Shown: piece by piece, positions 1-13,200 of the stretch | Layout: the number at the start of each line of letters is the position of its first letter | Position numbering within the stretch: the first letter of the stretch is position 1 | DNA from: Trema orientale | Taxonomy: Eukaryota > Streptophyta > Magnoliopsida > Rosales > Cannabaceae | Length of the DNA: 64,000 nucleotides | Direction of reading: 5' to 3' | NCBI GenBank assembly: GCA_002914845.1 | Contig: JXTC01000093.1 | Span: forward strand, 486,318-550,317 | The notes under the pieces: model-generated | Told to the model about the DNA's origin: nothing | The model's input: only the letters and a program-made list of their open reading frames with translations | The model's database searches: none | Program-made: the position numbers and the translations under genes

Positions 1-277
1 AAATGAAACTAATCCCGGTTTAACATCTAATTATATACTTCTTCTTCTTCTTATCGTCTTATTGGATCTATTTATTTTCCTACATTTTCTCACTATTCAG
101 ACAAAGCGTAAAGAATGTATAATTAGTACCTATCAAGATAGTAAAGTGATAGTCCTCTTTGCCAAAGATCTGTTTACAACCATAACCATTAACCAGCTTA
201 TTACCAACTCACATTCAAAAGCTTAACAAAAAAACACACACACCCCCACATTTTTGAACAATAAGGGAATAACCTAC

Positions 278-873
278 ATGCCTTTTGACGAGGATCCAAT
301 TCAATGGCCTTATCAAATTCAGCTAAAGACCCAGCAACATCACCCTTCAAGTTAAACAACAGATAATAAATTCACATTGCCAAAACCATGACTAGTACAC
401 GTATCGGGCACGTTTACCAATCCGTAATCAGAATAGAAATAAGAGAAGTACTTCCCTTCCTTGAGAAGAGATACTCAATTTTTGATTCGTCGAAAACGCA
501 CTTTTTTAACAATTCTTTGCATTACGGATTAGTAAACAATGCACATAAAAGCGATGAACAGAACCAAAAAGGAGACCAAACAATATTTTACCTGCCTAAA
601 GAGGAGCATTCCTCGTCGAATTGCGGAAACGGCTTCGCGAGGATTGTTGCCACCGGTTAAGGCGTCCCAGATGCCTGAAACCGAAGGAAGGAACAGTCTT
701 CTGGATATCGACAGCGATGGGGGTGGTCGATGGACTTGGATTCTCGGGAGAGTCGTGATAATCAAGGGTGAGTGAGTCTGGGTTCTGGGTGGAAACGGAG
801 GAGAGGGTTTGAATGGAGAATGGCGAGAGAAGGACATCGAAATTGGGGTTTTGAGGTCCTGGGCTGCAGCCAT
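278..873 (-). CDS. Chloroplast TPR-like protein, 5' part (gene continues beyond left edge)
   Basis: Leftward gene, first two exons visible. Exon 1 is 873-592. It starts at an ATG in a CCATGG context and encodes a Ser/Pro/Arg-rich stretch typical of a plastid transit peptide, then the segment SGIWDALTGGNNPREAVSAI and RRGMLLFRQ, ending exactly before a GTAAAA donor. Exon 2 is 344-278 (67 nt), after a TTGAAG acceptor. It encodes GDVAGSLAEFDKAIELDPRQ then KA, and ends one base into the next codon at a GTAGGT donor. Bases 1-277 are the next intron. The exon 1/2 product reads as one TPR helix pair (FDKAIELDP) and resembles plant chloroplast-lumen TPR proteins of unknown biochemical role; this family match is from memory. 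An in-frame extension upstream to 1002 begins with TTG, not ATG, so I take 873 as the start. Divergent to RAD51D. Confidence 0.8.
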
Positions 874-1699
874 GGACGAAGGAGACCCAAGCTTGAACTG
901 GGTCACTGAGAAATTTGAGAGTGGAAGGGGAAAACTCAGAGAAGTGAGCTCAAATGGGGAGTGCTTCGATGGGTGACTCAGTTTCGATTCGGGTTTGTAC
1001 AAAGTTGAGGTTAGGGTGGGAGATAAGGCGCCAAAAGCCAGCCTTACCGCTTACCAGTCTGGTCTAGTCTCGATCATCAGTATTTACGAAGAAATCCTCG
1101 ACCGTTTAATGTAGAACGATGTCGTTTTCTCGTTATTTCGTCAAGACGAGCAACAGCGGAAACACAAATGGGCTGACTTCGAAGCCCATCAACTTTGTCT
1201 CATGAATCATTGATCCTTCCTCGTGTATAACAAATGCCCATTTTCAGACTTCAGTCTAATGAATGTCCGTGTCTTTATTTCTTATGGCAAAATGGACGTC
1301 TATATAAGACCATCTCCACTGCATTATACTAAAAACTAGCACGCACTTTTTAATTTTGCTACATATAGTAAAAGAAATATTATTTTGTATTTTTACATAT
1401 GTAAAAATATCTTTTTTCTACTATTAACTTTTACTATTTTATCATCTAATTACTTATCATAAAAATTAACTTCATCTACTATTTTACAGTTACTTAAATT
1501 CTACATAAATAAACAAATTGGTCAATGCCAAAAAATTGTAAATTAAGGATGAATTTTTAAATAAAATTTAATGAATATATATATACACATACGTTGAATT
1601 TTGATAATATTGTGAAATATATGATTATTTTACATTTAAAATAGTAGTAATATTGTAAATAATATCACATGCTAAAATTTAGTATTTGCTACTTTGTGC

Positions 1700-1870
1700 T
1701 ATATTTAGAGCATCTCCAATAGAAGTGTTATAACTCATGTCAATGTTATATTTAACATACTTTTTAGCATTGTCAAAAAAATACATCTCCAATGGTATGT
1801 CATAACTGACATAATTTTTGGCATATGTTAAAAGATGTGTTAAATGTAACACAAAAAATAACATATATCA
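1700..1870. repeat. CATCTCCAAT-type dispersed repeat debris
   Basis: Two related segments lie head to tail: AGCATCTCCAATAGAAGTG at about 1709 and ACATCTCCAATGGTATGTC at about 1783. Both are followed by similar ATAACT(C/G)A-type sequence. A weaker relative (ACCATCTCCACTGCAT) is at 1302. GAGCATCTCCAA is a common terminal motif of plant non-autonomous DNA elements. Precise ends and a target duplication could not be identified. Confidence 0.35.
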
Positions 1871-2400
1871 AATTTTAGCATGTGTGTAAATTTACAATAT
1901 TGTCATAGAAGAATGTGTTTAAATTTATGATTTTGTTACTGACATATATTTGAATTTACGATATTTGCATTATAGTATGTTTAAAATTTTACAATATCTC
2001 CATTATTTGAATTCATAATGTGGCCAAAGTTGAAATGTTTAAATTTTTTTATTTATTTATTTTTCTTTTATCTAAATTTTATTTACAATTTTATCTTCAC
2101 TAAATTTCTATAAATTAGAACACACGTTTACTATGTTGCTACTTATATATTTTATAAAATAAAAAACATTATTATTTACGAAAAAACATAACAAAATCAA
2201 AAATAAGCGGAAGCGTGGAAAACAACAAATTTTCTAAATTATAATTTTTCATAAAAATAAATATATACTAAAATTTATCTCCAAAAGTAGGGTATTCGTG
2301 TACGAAGCCCCTTAGGAAAGGGACATGTGATGTTGTTTTCTTTATGAGTATCCCTTTTCAATTGGATCAGCCAACTCTCTTGGTACAGTCTAATAAAATA

Positions 2401-2460
2401 GTTGCAGGTCTAGGAAAGACAAAGTAATATGTTGTAGGTCTAGGAAAGACAGAGACATAT
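2401..2460. repeat. 30-bp tandem duplication
   Basis: Two adjacent 30-bp units share GTTG(C/T)AGGTCTAGGAAAGAC followed by A(A/G)AG. They start at 2401 and 2431. Confidence 0.85.
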
Positions 2461-3502
2461 TATGTGAACTTACTAATTACAATATTCGTTTAATTCAAAT
2501 AATTAATTATTTCTTGAGTAAAATATTTAATGGTAAAAAATAAAAGTTAAGTCAAATTTAACTAGTGAAAGCGATTTCTTTGTTCTGACTTACTTTTGTT
2601 TGCTCGAGATTTTAAGGGTGATATACATTTGTCTTAGGCATATCAGTATAATTTTGACAGAATTTTTTTTCCAAAATTAAATTATAAGTTCTCATATTCA
2701 CAAGATTCTAATATTTTCTTTTTAAAAATTTTATTATGAAATTTATATATAAACTGGCTTAACTAATATTCGAACACTTTTCCTCCCATATACTCACTCA
2801 AACTCCCAAGAATCATAGAGTAATTGAGAAAATTAACATCCTAATCCTAATTTTATGAAATTATTCAAAACAAATCAATATGAATACCGCAAAGATTGGA
2901 ATTGGAATGAGAAACTCCATAAATGTTGCCTTTTAATAACCCAAATTTAAAAAATATACTATTTCTCAATATTTCTCTAAAAATATGCTTATTGGACAAA
3001 AATAATCTTAACATTGTAAAAATAATTAGGAATTTATAAAAGTGATTAGGGATTTATCAATTTTGATTATTTTTTTAAAGGATGTGATGAAAAAGTTGAT
3101 GAAAAAAAATAGAAAAGTATATATCATTTATAAGACTAGACTTTAATTTAATAAAAGATTTAAAATTTCGAAATTTCCCTTAAGTTTCAACTCTGGTCGA
3201 AATTTTTTGACCATGTTGAAATAGGCGAGTGAAGGAGGTGCGTTGAGAAATTTCAACCGTAGTTGAAAATTTTCGACTACCAGTCTAAATGATCAGGATT
3301 AATAGTTGAAATATTTTCACCATAGTCGAAAAGAGATGCAATCGGAGTCAGTAGTGCTGGCATGGTGTTGCAGATAGAGATGATGGTGATGGCAGAAATA
3401 ATTTTGGATTTGCGAAAAATAAGATATTTTGTGTTTTGTTAAGTAATGAGTATTTAAATATTTTTAAATATATGACACAATAATAAGGCTTAGTTTTGAC
3501 AA

Positions 3503-3698
3503 TTTTTATGGATGAGTATGTATTATCATTATGAGAGCATTAGTAGATCTCATGACCCTAGAAAAACCCCATGTAATTCCAAAACCATCAAACAATATTT
3601 ATGGATGGGATGAGCCTATACTATCAGTATGAGAGCATTAGTGTGTCTCATGAGTCTAAAAACCTCGCATAATTACAAAACCATCAAAATTATAAGGA
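3503..3698. repeat. Diverged ~98-bp tandem duplication upstream of RAD51D
   Basis: ATGAGAGCATTAGT at 3531 recurs at 3629. Both copies are followed by TCTCATGA, CTAGAAA/TCTAAAA and ATTNCAAAACCATCAAA in the same order. The copies lie within 350 bp of the RAD51D start codon. Confidence 0.75.
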
Positions 3699-3848
3699 CA
3701 TTTTAGTTTTTGTAGATACCAAAAGCATAAATTACGAAGTATTCAAAAAAAGGCATATATCTCAAATTTGAGGTCATATTTAAGAGAGTTTCTTTTGGAA
3801 TTTCCTTTATACGGCATGGGCTAATGCAGGGGAGAAGAAACTGGGAAA

Positions 3849-6633
3849 ATGGCGCCATTGAAGTCTTTAGAGCAAAACCACCCAGATATCGATTCCCATT
3901 TCCAAACATTTTGTGCTTCTCACGGTATTTTCTCAGGTGCCCTTCTTTGCCTCAATCCCAATTGATTAATTTTTTTCTATTTTTCTTAATTTTACTTCAT
4001 ATTTATTTTCGGTTTTTTGATTCCCAGATGAGAAAATCTGAAGGCCCATAATTCTCTCTTTTTTTTTTGGAATTTATGTTTGCTGGTGCAGTAGAAGATT
4101 TCCTCCTCAACGATCACTATGTATTAGCTGCACTTGCAGAACAAGAACCCAACCCCGAGAGACTAAAGCAGGTTCGCTTTCTCCATCAATGGCTTCAAGC
4201 CCAGTTTACCACTCTGCTACAACATTTACTGATTTATGAACCATTTTTATTTAAAATATTATGGGCATGAAATGAAGGGCATCACGGAGCTTCTTTCTAT
4301 TATTGATAGTCAACATCAGCCATTGTTGAATGGTATGGAGCTTTTAGAAGACGCTCTACGTAATAAACGAGTTTTAGCAACTGGGTGTAATGGGTATTTA
4401 ATTTCTTGCCCAATCGTTCAGTTTATTCTTCTTTCTTTTGCTCTCACTGAAATTTTTGATTCAATGCCTTTTGGTTTTGGTCTTTTTTTTTTTTTTTTTT
4501 TTTTTTGTGGTTAGGATTGACTTGTTGCTTGAAGGTGGATTACGTGTGGGACAGTTAACTGAACTTGTTGGCCCTTCATCTTCTGGCAAAACTCAAGTAA
4601 GAATAATTTTTTTTCTTTTGAAAAATAAAAAATGCTTTCTATCCCGATTGGAATAAGAAAAATGACCCATTTGTCGATCATTTATTGTTGATAACTCTGA
4701 GAATTTAACGATCGTGGGTTTTATTAAATTAGTTGACAACTATTAGAACTAATTCTACTAATGATAATTTGACACGTGGATAGTGTTATAGTGTTTTAAA
4801 ATACTCCTACACAAGGAGTGTAGTTTTATAGAATTTGAATTTGTGCCCAAATGCTTAATGATGTTCAGGTTTGTCTACAAGCTGCCTCAAGTGTGGCAAA
4901 AGAGCAGATGGGAAGTGTTATATATCTAGATACATGCAACTCTTTCTCACCTCAACGTATTGCTCGCTTTCTTGATTTGGTACCATACATTTCCTTTGAT
5001 CAGGTTATGGCACTTTTTTCCTCTTCATAGATCCAGTATAGTTTTGTTCAAAATTTCACTCGGTCTCCTCCAAATTTGTTATTGTAGGCCAGAGACCATT
5101 TACTTCAGACTGTTATGAACAACATCTTGTGCCACTCAGTGTTTGACATCTTCACAATGTTTGATATTTTACATCAGCTTGAACTCAAATTGAGATCTCA
5201 GGTTCACGTTGACATGAAGCAGTGCTGCTCGTTTTTTTTCATTATATATTTTATTTTCTCATTTCCCTTATTAAGGTAAGAATTGCTCGCTGCAGAGAGG
5301 AGCTCAAAAGGTGCATTTGCTTATTGTTGATTCAATCTCTTCATTAATTACCCCAGTTCTTGGAGGAAGTGGTTCACAGGGTATTCTCTCCTAGTTTTCT
5401 TAAAAAATTGTTATGCCTTACAAGAAGATTTATCTAGAAACTTGTATTTCGTGTTTCTGGTTTTCAATTAGTTGATTCATACATTTTGAAATGATGTATA
5501 CAACTATTATTAAGATGAAAAGCTAATCATTTCTCGTGTCTGGAATAACTACAGGACATGCTTTGATGACATCTGCTGGATTTCTGCTAAAAAGGTTGGC
5601 AGATGAGCACAATCTTGCGATATTGGTAAGTATTTTCCTTAAATAGAATTCTGAAGCAGTTCTTTAAAATTGTCAACTTATGTATTTTACTTACGGAACC
5701 ATTATAAACTACATGGTATCGCATGCTATGATCTGTCTCAAATTTCACTTGTCTAGGATCGTATTTTAATCAAATAAAAGACAGATTGGTACACAGCCGC
5801 ATTTGCTCCAAACATGTATGGGAATTGACATGAACAATAGTAATTTGGATTAAATTGACTTTTTTAGGAGTGTCCCAGTATTTTGTGACGGGGTCACACT
5901 ATCTGCGACTATGAATTTGTCCTAAAAAAGTCATAATTTCACGGTCATAGAAAGTGACACCTCTCATAGAATGTTATGATACTCCTAGAAAAGTTATTTT
6001 GAGAAAAGCAGAATAGTCTTTTGGTGGCAAAACATTACTAGTCATGTCCATTTCCCAACGTATTTACATCCATTCAGCCTTTTGTTTCAAATTCCTGTTA
6101 TTACACAATTAGTTGGGTGCTTTAGTAATTTTTGTGAGCTCATGTTGATGTTAATGAAACAAGAAGGTTAGTTTGATTTTATGAATTTTGTTAATCACTA
6201 GTGATTTTATTGTCTTTGGAATAACGATGTGAATGGAACAAATGATGAAGGTGACCAATCACACAGTGGGTGGGGAGGGAGGCATTCCTAAACCAGCTCT
6301 TGGGGAGACTTGGAAGAGTATCCCACATGTGAGGCTTCTTCTGTCCCGTGATCGTGGAAACAATACCTGTAGTGTTTCCATAATGAAACACTCATCCCTG
6401 GTATGTCTTTGTTTGTCCACCTATTTTTCTTGCTTGCTGAACACATAGATAAATTACTTCTCTGCATTCTACACTATCTATTACAAGGGTTGTTACAATA
6501 GGATGCCTCGTGCTCCACTGACTTACAATAATACAGCTTCAAATCTTCTTGTATTTGCTTCTATCTCTAATACTTTTTCCATCCCCTTTTTCAGGCTTCT
6601 GGGAAGGCTGCAAGTTTTGTAATTTGTGGTTGA
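3849..6633 (+). CDS. RAD51D: RAD51D, RecA/RAD51-family DNA repair ATPase
   Basis: Ten exons by GT-AG rules: 3849-3936, 4092-4171, 4278-4393, 4515-4596, 4869-5003, 5088-5201, 5296-5380, 5555-5625, 6251-6400, 6595-6633. All phases join, giving 319 residues, close to Arabidopsis RAD51D. The N-terminus reads [20 protein letters not shown]. Walker A is GPSSSGKT (residues 114-121) and Walker B is LLIVD (about 213-217). Late conserved blocks include [11 protein letters not shown] and [18 protein letters not shown]51D is a RAD51 paralog of the BCDX2 complex that acts in homologous recombination in the nucleus; in Arabidopsis it also affects defence gene expression. The exon 7 acceptor is least certain, because another AG lies upstream. 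Intron 3 ends in a long T run and intron 8 carries a foldback repeat. The gene looks intact and is tail-to-tail with P450 copy A. Confidence 0.93.
5852..6001. repeat. Small foldback/MITE-like repeat in RAD51D intron 8
   Basis: The left arm ACTTTTTTAGGAGTGTC (about 5859) pairs with the right arm, whose reverse complement is AACTTTTCTAGGAGTATC (about 5981-5998). Inner arms around GACTTTTTTAGGACAAATTC add further pairing. The same TTTTTTAGGAGTAT motif occurs in the element at 10340-10599, which suggests one family. Confidence 0.5.
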
Positions 6634-7214
6634 TAACATGGCTGCAATGAATTGAATCTGAATATTATACAGAGCATGTAGGTACATCTAAATCATTTGC
6701 TTAGAAGGAACCTAGCATAACTAAAAACAATCGTCTATATTCCACTATTTAGGCCATATGGCTACTCGGCTAATTTCATTTATTTTCAATTGCTTTTCCT
6801 GTACATGGCTATAATGGAGAACTAATAAATTCTTCTGATACACCACAGAAATGAACCTAGGGCGAAGGAGTTAAAAAAAAAAAAATGGTCAAAGGATTTT
6901 CGACCATTACCTTGAGGGTACATAAGCTATTAAGAACCTTTTTCGTATAAGAATTTTCTTTCTTAATGAAGGATCAGATTTTCAAAAAGTGGAGGTTGGA
7001 ATCCCATTTAGCCATCTATGGTATACTTGGATGAATTGTTCATTATTCTCATAATACCCTAAGGCCAATACAGAAACATGTGTAAGAAAATTTTCGTAAT
7101 CAAATTCAAACACATTTTGATTTCAATTTAGTTGTGCACCCATACAACATTATTTTATGTGCTCTTTAGCAGTTTCGATATGCTATTACATGTTTTTTTT
7201 CCTTATTTGCCTGC
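6634..7214. other. Convergent intergenic region (RAD51D 3' end / P450 A 3' end)
   Basis: This 581-bp spacer lies between two stop codons facing each other. AATAAA at 6834-6839 is a plausible RAD51D polyadenylation signal, 200 bp past the stop. No clear AATAAA was found for the leftward P450. No gene is seen. Confidence 0.6.
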
Positions 7215-10200
7215 TTACAGGTCCATAATGTTAAGTGGGCTAAAGCGGGCAACCGGAATACAAACAAGATTATGAAGCCTTGGGGCTGATATTCCTGGCC
7301 GTTCTTCCATGCTAAGAACAGCGTCCTCTCCATCACTCCGGTCGCTGGATGAACCCACCACCTTCAAATCAAAGCACTGGATTATGGCAGCTACCAATGT
7401 TGGTAAAATTTGTATGGCTAAGTTCATGCCAGGGCACATCCTCCTTCCGGACCCAAATGGCAATAGTTGAAAGTGGTGTCCTCTAACATCTATCTGTAGG
7501 TCGTTCTTTCCTCCTTCATGGGCTTGTAAGAATCGCTCGGGCCAAAAGTCCAATGGGCTTTCCCAATTGTTCGGATCCCTTCCCATGGCCCAAGTATTTA
7601 TAAATACTGTTGCATTTGCTGGGATGATGTAGTTTCCTATTGCACAGTCCTTTACGCATTTCCTTGAGACCAAAGGTGTAGGCGGGTGTAGCCGAAGTGA
7701 TTCTTTTATGATAGCTTGGATGTATGGGAGATCTGAACCGTCCGATTCTCCGACTAGTCGCGTGTTTCCGATGACTCGGTCGATCTCCTCCCGTGCTTTC
7801 TCGAGCACTTTTGGATGGTTGATGAGCTCCGCCAGCGTCCACTCGATTGCAGTGGATGTTGTATCAGTACCAGCTGTTAACAAGTCCTGAAAATGCTTAC
7901 GAAATGAACTTTATTTGACAAACAGGGAGGGGCAGAAATGGAAGAAAAATGGAATACTTGTGGACATTTTCTGCAAAATTATCAAAACCTTCTCATATTT
8001 CAGTCAGTACTTTATGTGATGGAAAAATAGGACATGATACCGAATTAGTATCAATTACGAAGTTCATGTAGTGTGGACACATAAATTTTACTTTATCTTT
8101 TTCGTTTTTGAGGAACATAAATAACGTATGTAAAGATTATTTATAAGAATTTTTGTCTGTTCTACACCTCTACGCCTACTAATATCTTTATTATATTATA
8201 TTTTATTTTATTTTTTAAGTAGAGGGACTGATTGTGTACTCATTATGCATATATCGCATATGAGTGCAACAAGTTTGCGTTTGTTAGGTGGAAAAAAACA
8301 AGCAGTAAGTAGGATCTAAAACTATCTTAGGATCTAATACTGCATTAGAATTTTTTTTTTTTTTGAAAGTGACTAAAACCATAACTATGTACTATATTCA
8401 TAATTCAAATGTGGCCTATATTTGCTCTTCCCACCACTTTAGAAGAGGATATTATTTTGATTAAATTATTAATATTCGGTTAGAGCATAATTGCTTTGTT
8501 ATTTCTAAATTAACCCTATTATCTTTCTATCCACACTTATCATCTCTCATCTTTTGTTTTTTTCCTCTTCAGCCCAAAAATGTCAGTGTTCTTCGTTTTC
8601 TTTGCTCTTATAATATCGTTTCCTATTTTTTCTCTTCAATCAAGAAACTCATGAGTTTATTTCTCTTTTACAATCAAGAAATACAGGTGTATATAAGAAT
8701 GAAGTGCATCCATATGAGTAAATCATAAACATACCTGTTAATAGAATCCCACAAAACAGCGATATTTGGATTCATTGTACTACCGAGAATAAATGAATTT
8801 CTAGCACGTTAGATCAACCATAATCCACAAAAGGAACCCAAATAGATGGCATCCACCAAGCAATTGAAAAAGGGAAAATAAATTAAGTAGCAGACAAGGA
8901 AAAATAAAACACTCGAGAAAATGAGAAAAAAATTTTTTAGGTGTAATTACATAAAAAAAAAGAAAAAGAAACACTCATGGGTGTAGGTATGAGAAGCACA
9001 AAATAATATGAGAATAAAGAGGAGAGGAAAGATGATGGTGGGTGAGAAAACGTGAGAGTGAAAGATATGTGAAAGTTGGGGATGAGAAGAGAAAAGAGGG
9101 TAATATTAAATAAAGGGTTAGTTTAGGAATAATTAAACCAATAAAAGTAGAAATTATATTGTAAATTTTAACTAAAATAATAATTTTAAAATGAGTGCAT
9201 GAGAATAAACAGAGGGTGGTAATAGAGCCTCTATACTAGTTAGTAGTTAAATGCACTTATATACAAATTTACCCATAATTATAACTACTTAAAAGGCCAA
9301 GTTAGTAGTTAAATACACTTATTATGGTTTTGAACGTATATAGTCCAAATGGTATTTAGAAGTTTCCCTTTTCAAGCAACAAAAAAAAAAAAAAAAAAAA
9401 AACCATGAAATTACTTAATTTCTAGAAGGAAGTTATCTTTTCATTCTTTAAAATTACCAAAAAAAAGAAAAAAGAAAAGAAAGAAAAACAGTAAGAAAGA
9501 CGAAGAAGAAGATGTTTTAGAAACAAATTTTATATAAAAAGATCCAAAACATAAGATATAGATATATATGGGTCATGTTTCAATAGAGTTTTTTGTTTTT
9601 GCTCCATGGATGGGTACTTTGACCAAGTTGAAAATGACTTGTAATAGCAAGTCATTTTTACCTACAACCATTCTCATTCCAATTTTTTAGAGAATTCTCT
9701 TTCCATTGAATTAGGAATAAGATTTGTGAATGATTTTTTAAGGAAAATAATTTAGAATGGTTTTTTAAGGAATTGTTTTTAATCAGAATTATTATTATTT
9801 AATGTTTTGATATATATGATTATTTTTTTTTTGAAAGTGTTTTGATAATATTTTTTGAGATACATGTTTGGCCTTTTTTTTTAATTATTGTTCTAAGGAT
9901 ATCCATGTTTTCAAATTTTAACAAATAAACGGTTAGTTAGTTTTGTTTTTTCGGACCAAATACATGTTAATCATGATAAAAAAAAATTCACATTAGTTCC
10001 TTAAAAAAAATAAATGTTAGTTATGCTAAAAAAAAAATGTTAGTTCTTTAAAAAAAATACACGGTCATAATTTTATTGTTTTTTTAAAGATAATATTTTA
10101 TTGTTTAATCTATTCTGAAATTATAAAAATGAATTTAATACATACACATACATAGACTAAGATTATAAAAAACATCAAGTTTCATATATGACTCCTTATC

Positions 10201-13200
10201 AAAGCAAATTTTTTAATGCTTGCACCTATTTATGACTCTATGAGAATAATAATAATAATAATAATAATATTAATAATAATAGTTCCAAAGGCCAAGAAAA
10301 CCCATTAGCCTATTAGGCACATTTTAAGAGTAAGAGAAAATGTTATGGGTATGACTAACTTGGGCCTAAAAGAGTTTTTACAAATTTTTTCTAATAACAT
10401 TTTTAGAAGTGTCAATGCCTCGATCTTAACCCTATAGTTAAAAGATTCTTGATTATGAAAACATGATTATTTAAGAGTTTTTGATGGTTAAGAAAATCTT
10501 CACTATAGGTCAAGATGTCTTTAATACTCCTAAAAAAGTTAATTTCAAGAGAATGCACAAAAAAGTCATCTTAGCCCAAGTTAGTTTTACTCATATCATT
10601 TTTTCTTGAGAGCAACGAAGATGAGCATAACTACCTGTACACTATTTTGATAATTCTGAATATTAGAAAAAGTGATCATGTAGAGTATAATATCAAGAAG
10701 GTGATTGATGACTATTAACACATTTGATAGTTAATAAAAAATATATGCAAAAATAATATTTTAATCAATAATTATCAAATCATTAATCAAAAAAGGCTGA
10801 TTATTTTTTATTAAAAAGTAATTTTTTATAACACACGTTAAATGAAAAAAAAAAGGAAAGAAAGAGACAACTAAAAATAATACACATGACAAACAGAATA
10901 TAAGTCCAAATTATTCACTTGTCCAAGTTGTATTGATATATTTCTAAAAATAATACACTTGAAAGGGAATGAAATAAAAATATAGGAATCAAACATAGAA
11001 TGGGAATGAAAACAAAAAAAAAAAAAAAATAATGGAAAGATGATTGAAAAAAAAAAAATCTAACTCATAGGTCATAAATAGGTTGTCAATATTTTTAATC
11101 ATAAATAACTTTCTATATATATATATACGTATTAATTAGATTTTTTTTTTTATAAAATTACTAATATTATTATAACCATTAGATTAAAATCCAATAACCC
11201 AAATTAGAATACCCATCCATAGAGCAAAAACAAAAAATTCCATTGAAACATCACCCATATATATATAATTGTGTATATAAACAATTAAAGAGATATCAAA
11301 AAAAAAAAGAAAAAGAAACACATCTTGCAACAGGAAAAAAATTAATATTCTTCTTATATTAATTTTGATAAGAATCTAAATATAAATATGTATAGAGAAT
11401 TAAAGCGATTAAAGAAAAAAGGAAAGAAATACATCGTGGGATGAACAAAAAATCAACATCTTATACATACATATCTTGATAAGAATCTATATTTTTTGTT
11501 ATTAAATCATAGTTACTGATTTCACATTGAAAGATACAGTATAACAAAATAAAATTGCAATAATTTGAGTTTGTAGCGTGGTGTATTTATGATGTTTATA
11601 TAATTTTTGTAGTCTGCTTCCTTTCGTTTAACAAATCTCTTCTTTAAATAAAAGTAAAGTGCATAAGTAAATAGAATTCTTTTCTTTCTTTTTTTAATCT
11701 CTAGCTCTCTAAAAGACTGTAAGTAAATAATATTTTTTATTTTTTTAACTCTTTTTACCTTGAAAATTAGACATCAAAAACGAAAATAGTGAATGCACTT
11801 GGGTCTTTTAATTATCTAAAAACTATTTTTGTGATTTAAAAAAAAATTAAAATATATAATCCAAATGGCAATGAATTTAGAACTATTTTTTTTTAGTTGT
11901 AACATCAACATCTTCGGTCAATTTGTTGACATAATTAATTTTATGTCTACTTTATTGATTAGTACGTATTAGTGTGTGTATATATATATATATTTTGAAT
12001 ATCATTTATTAGTATATTTAGATATGCTATTTTCTTGCTTTGTAAGTCTAAGATTCTTTCTCCCAAAAAAAAAAAGGTCTCAGATTCGAAAACGTGTTTC
12101 CCTTTTTTTATTTCTATTTTTTGAAAAAAATAAGAAAAAAGTTGGCACTAGCCTTTCAAGTTTCAACTACTCCAACTACGTACTGCTACAGTCACACGTG
12201 AAATAGAAATAATATAATTATATTGATGACTCTGATGATGATGTAAGTCCAAGAAAACAAAAAAAAAAGTGCTTTCAGAAAAAAAAAAAAAGTTACTAGT
12301 AGTAATTAGTTAACATAATTTTATATTAAGATTGTTGTAGAAGCTGATGTTGAAATTAGCAATCAATAATATAGATGCTCCAAAATTATAAATGCCGTAG
12401 TGTAAGTTATGACTAGAATTATCATAAGTTAAATAGAGTGATACAACATCATCATATAGTCAGCAATACTCAAACATACGGTTCATATGTAGACATCGAG
12501 AAATATCCCTACCTAGTATTATTTTGGGATAAAATTTTTTTTCTAGTGCTCTTTTTTAAAATAATTTTTTTAGTGCTATTTTTCAAAATAACTTTTCTAA
12601 TATCACTATTTTTATTGTTTCAAACTGTGAGTTGACAAAAGAAAAAAGAAAAATAAATTTCTGACAACAAACGAAAGAAACGGGAGAAGAGAGAATATAA
12701 AAAGAGGAAAAAAAAACTCAAATTCGATTAAAAATTGTCTGTAAACCGCAATTTTTCCGGATCTAAACATTCAAGTTATTGATGTCATTTGTTGTGTTTT
12801 TGCTTTCCTTGAAATTTATTTTTCCCGAACAAGTTGAAGGGATATGGCATTTAGCAGCGAAAGTCGGCAAGAAGAGAACACATGATCAACTTTGAACGCG
12901 ACACGTGGCTTTAAACACAAGCCCAAAAAAAAAAAAAAAAAAAATCAAGCAAGGGAACATGAACTTGGAACTTGGGAAAGTGGATCCCGATCCCAAGTTA
13001 TAAATCTAGCAAAATAAAAAATTGACAAAAAAATCCAAGAAAATTATCATTGATGTTTAGGATATATCAATATTTGTGATCTAAATCATGCAAGTTTCAC
13101 ACAAGTACAAAGTCAAATGAACTTATTTAATAATTTCAACGAATTAGTATACAATAGTTAATTAGTGTACGCATCTTGACAATAAAGTATGAATCGATGA

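Larger units (their letters stand above)
1003..3848. other. Intergenic region between divergent TPR gene and RAD51D
   Basis: No gene is supported here. The first 80 bases are GC-rich 5' flank of the leftward TPR gene and include GGCGCCAAAA (about 1027-1036), which fits an E2F-type site read on the minus strand; this is only a motif match. The remainder is AT-rich with repeat debris: CATCTCCA-containing segments near 1303, 1710 and 1784, typical of plant MITE-like repeats; a two-unit 30-bp tandem repeat at 2401-2460; and a roughly 98-bp tandem duplication at 3503-3698. I see no convincing RAD51D TATA box in the final 100 bases. Confidence 0.6.

Noticed and set aside
388..775. Rightward open frames over 388-775
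   Set aside because: They lie antisense to exon 1 of the TPR gene and its intron; the minus strand has the recognisable protein and splice sites.
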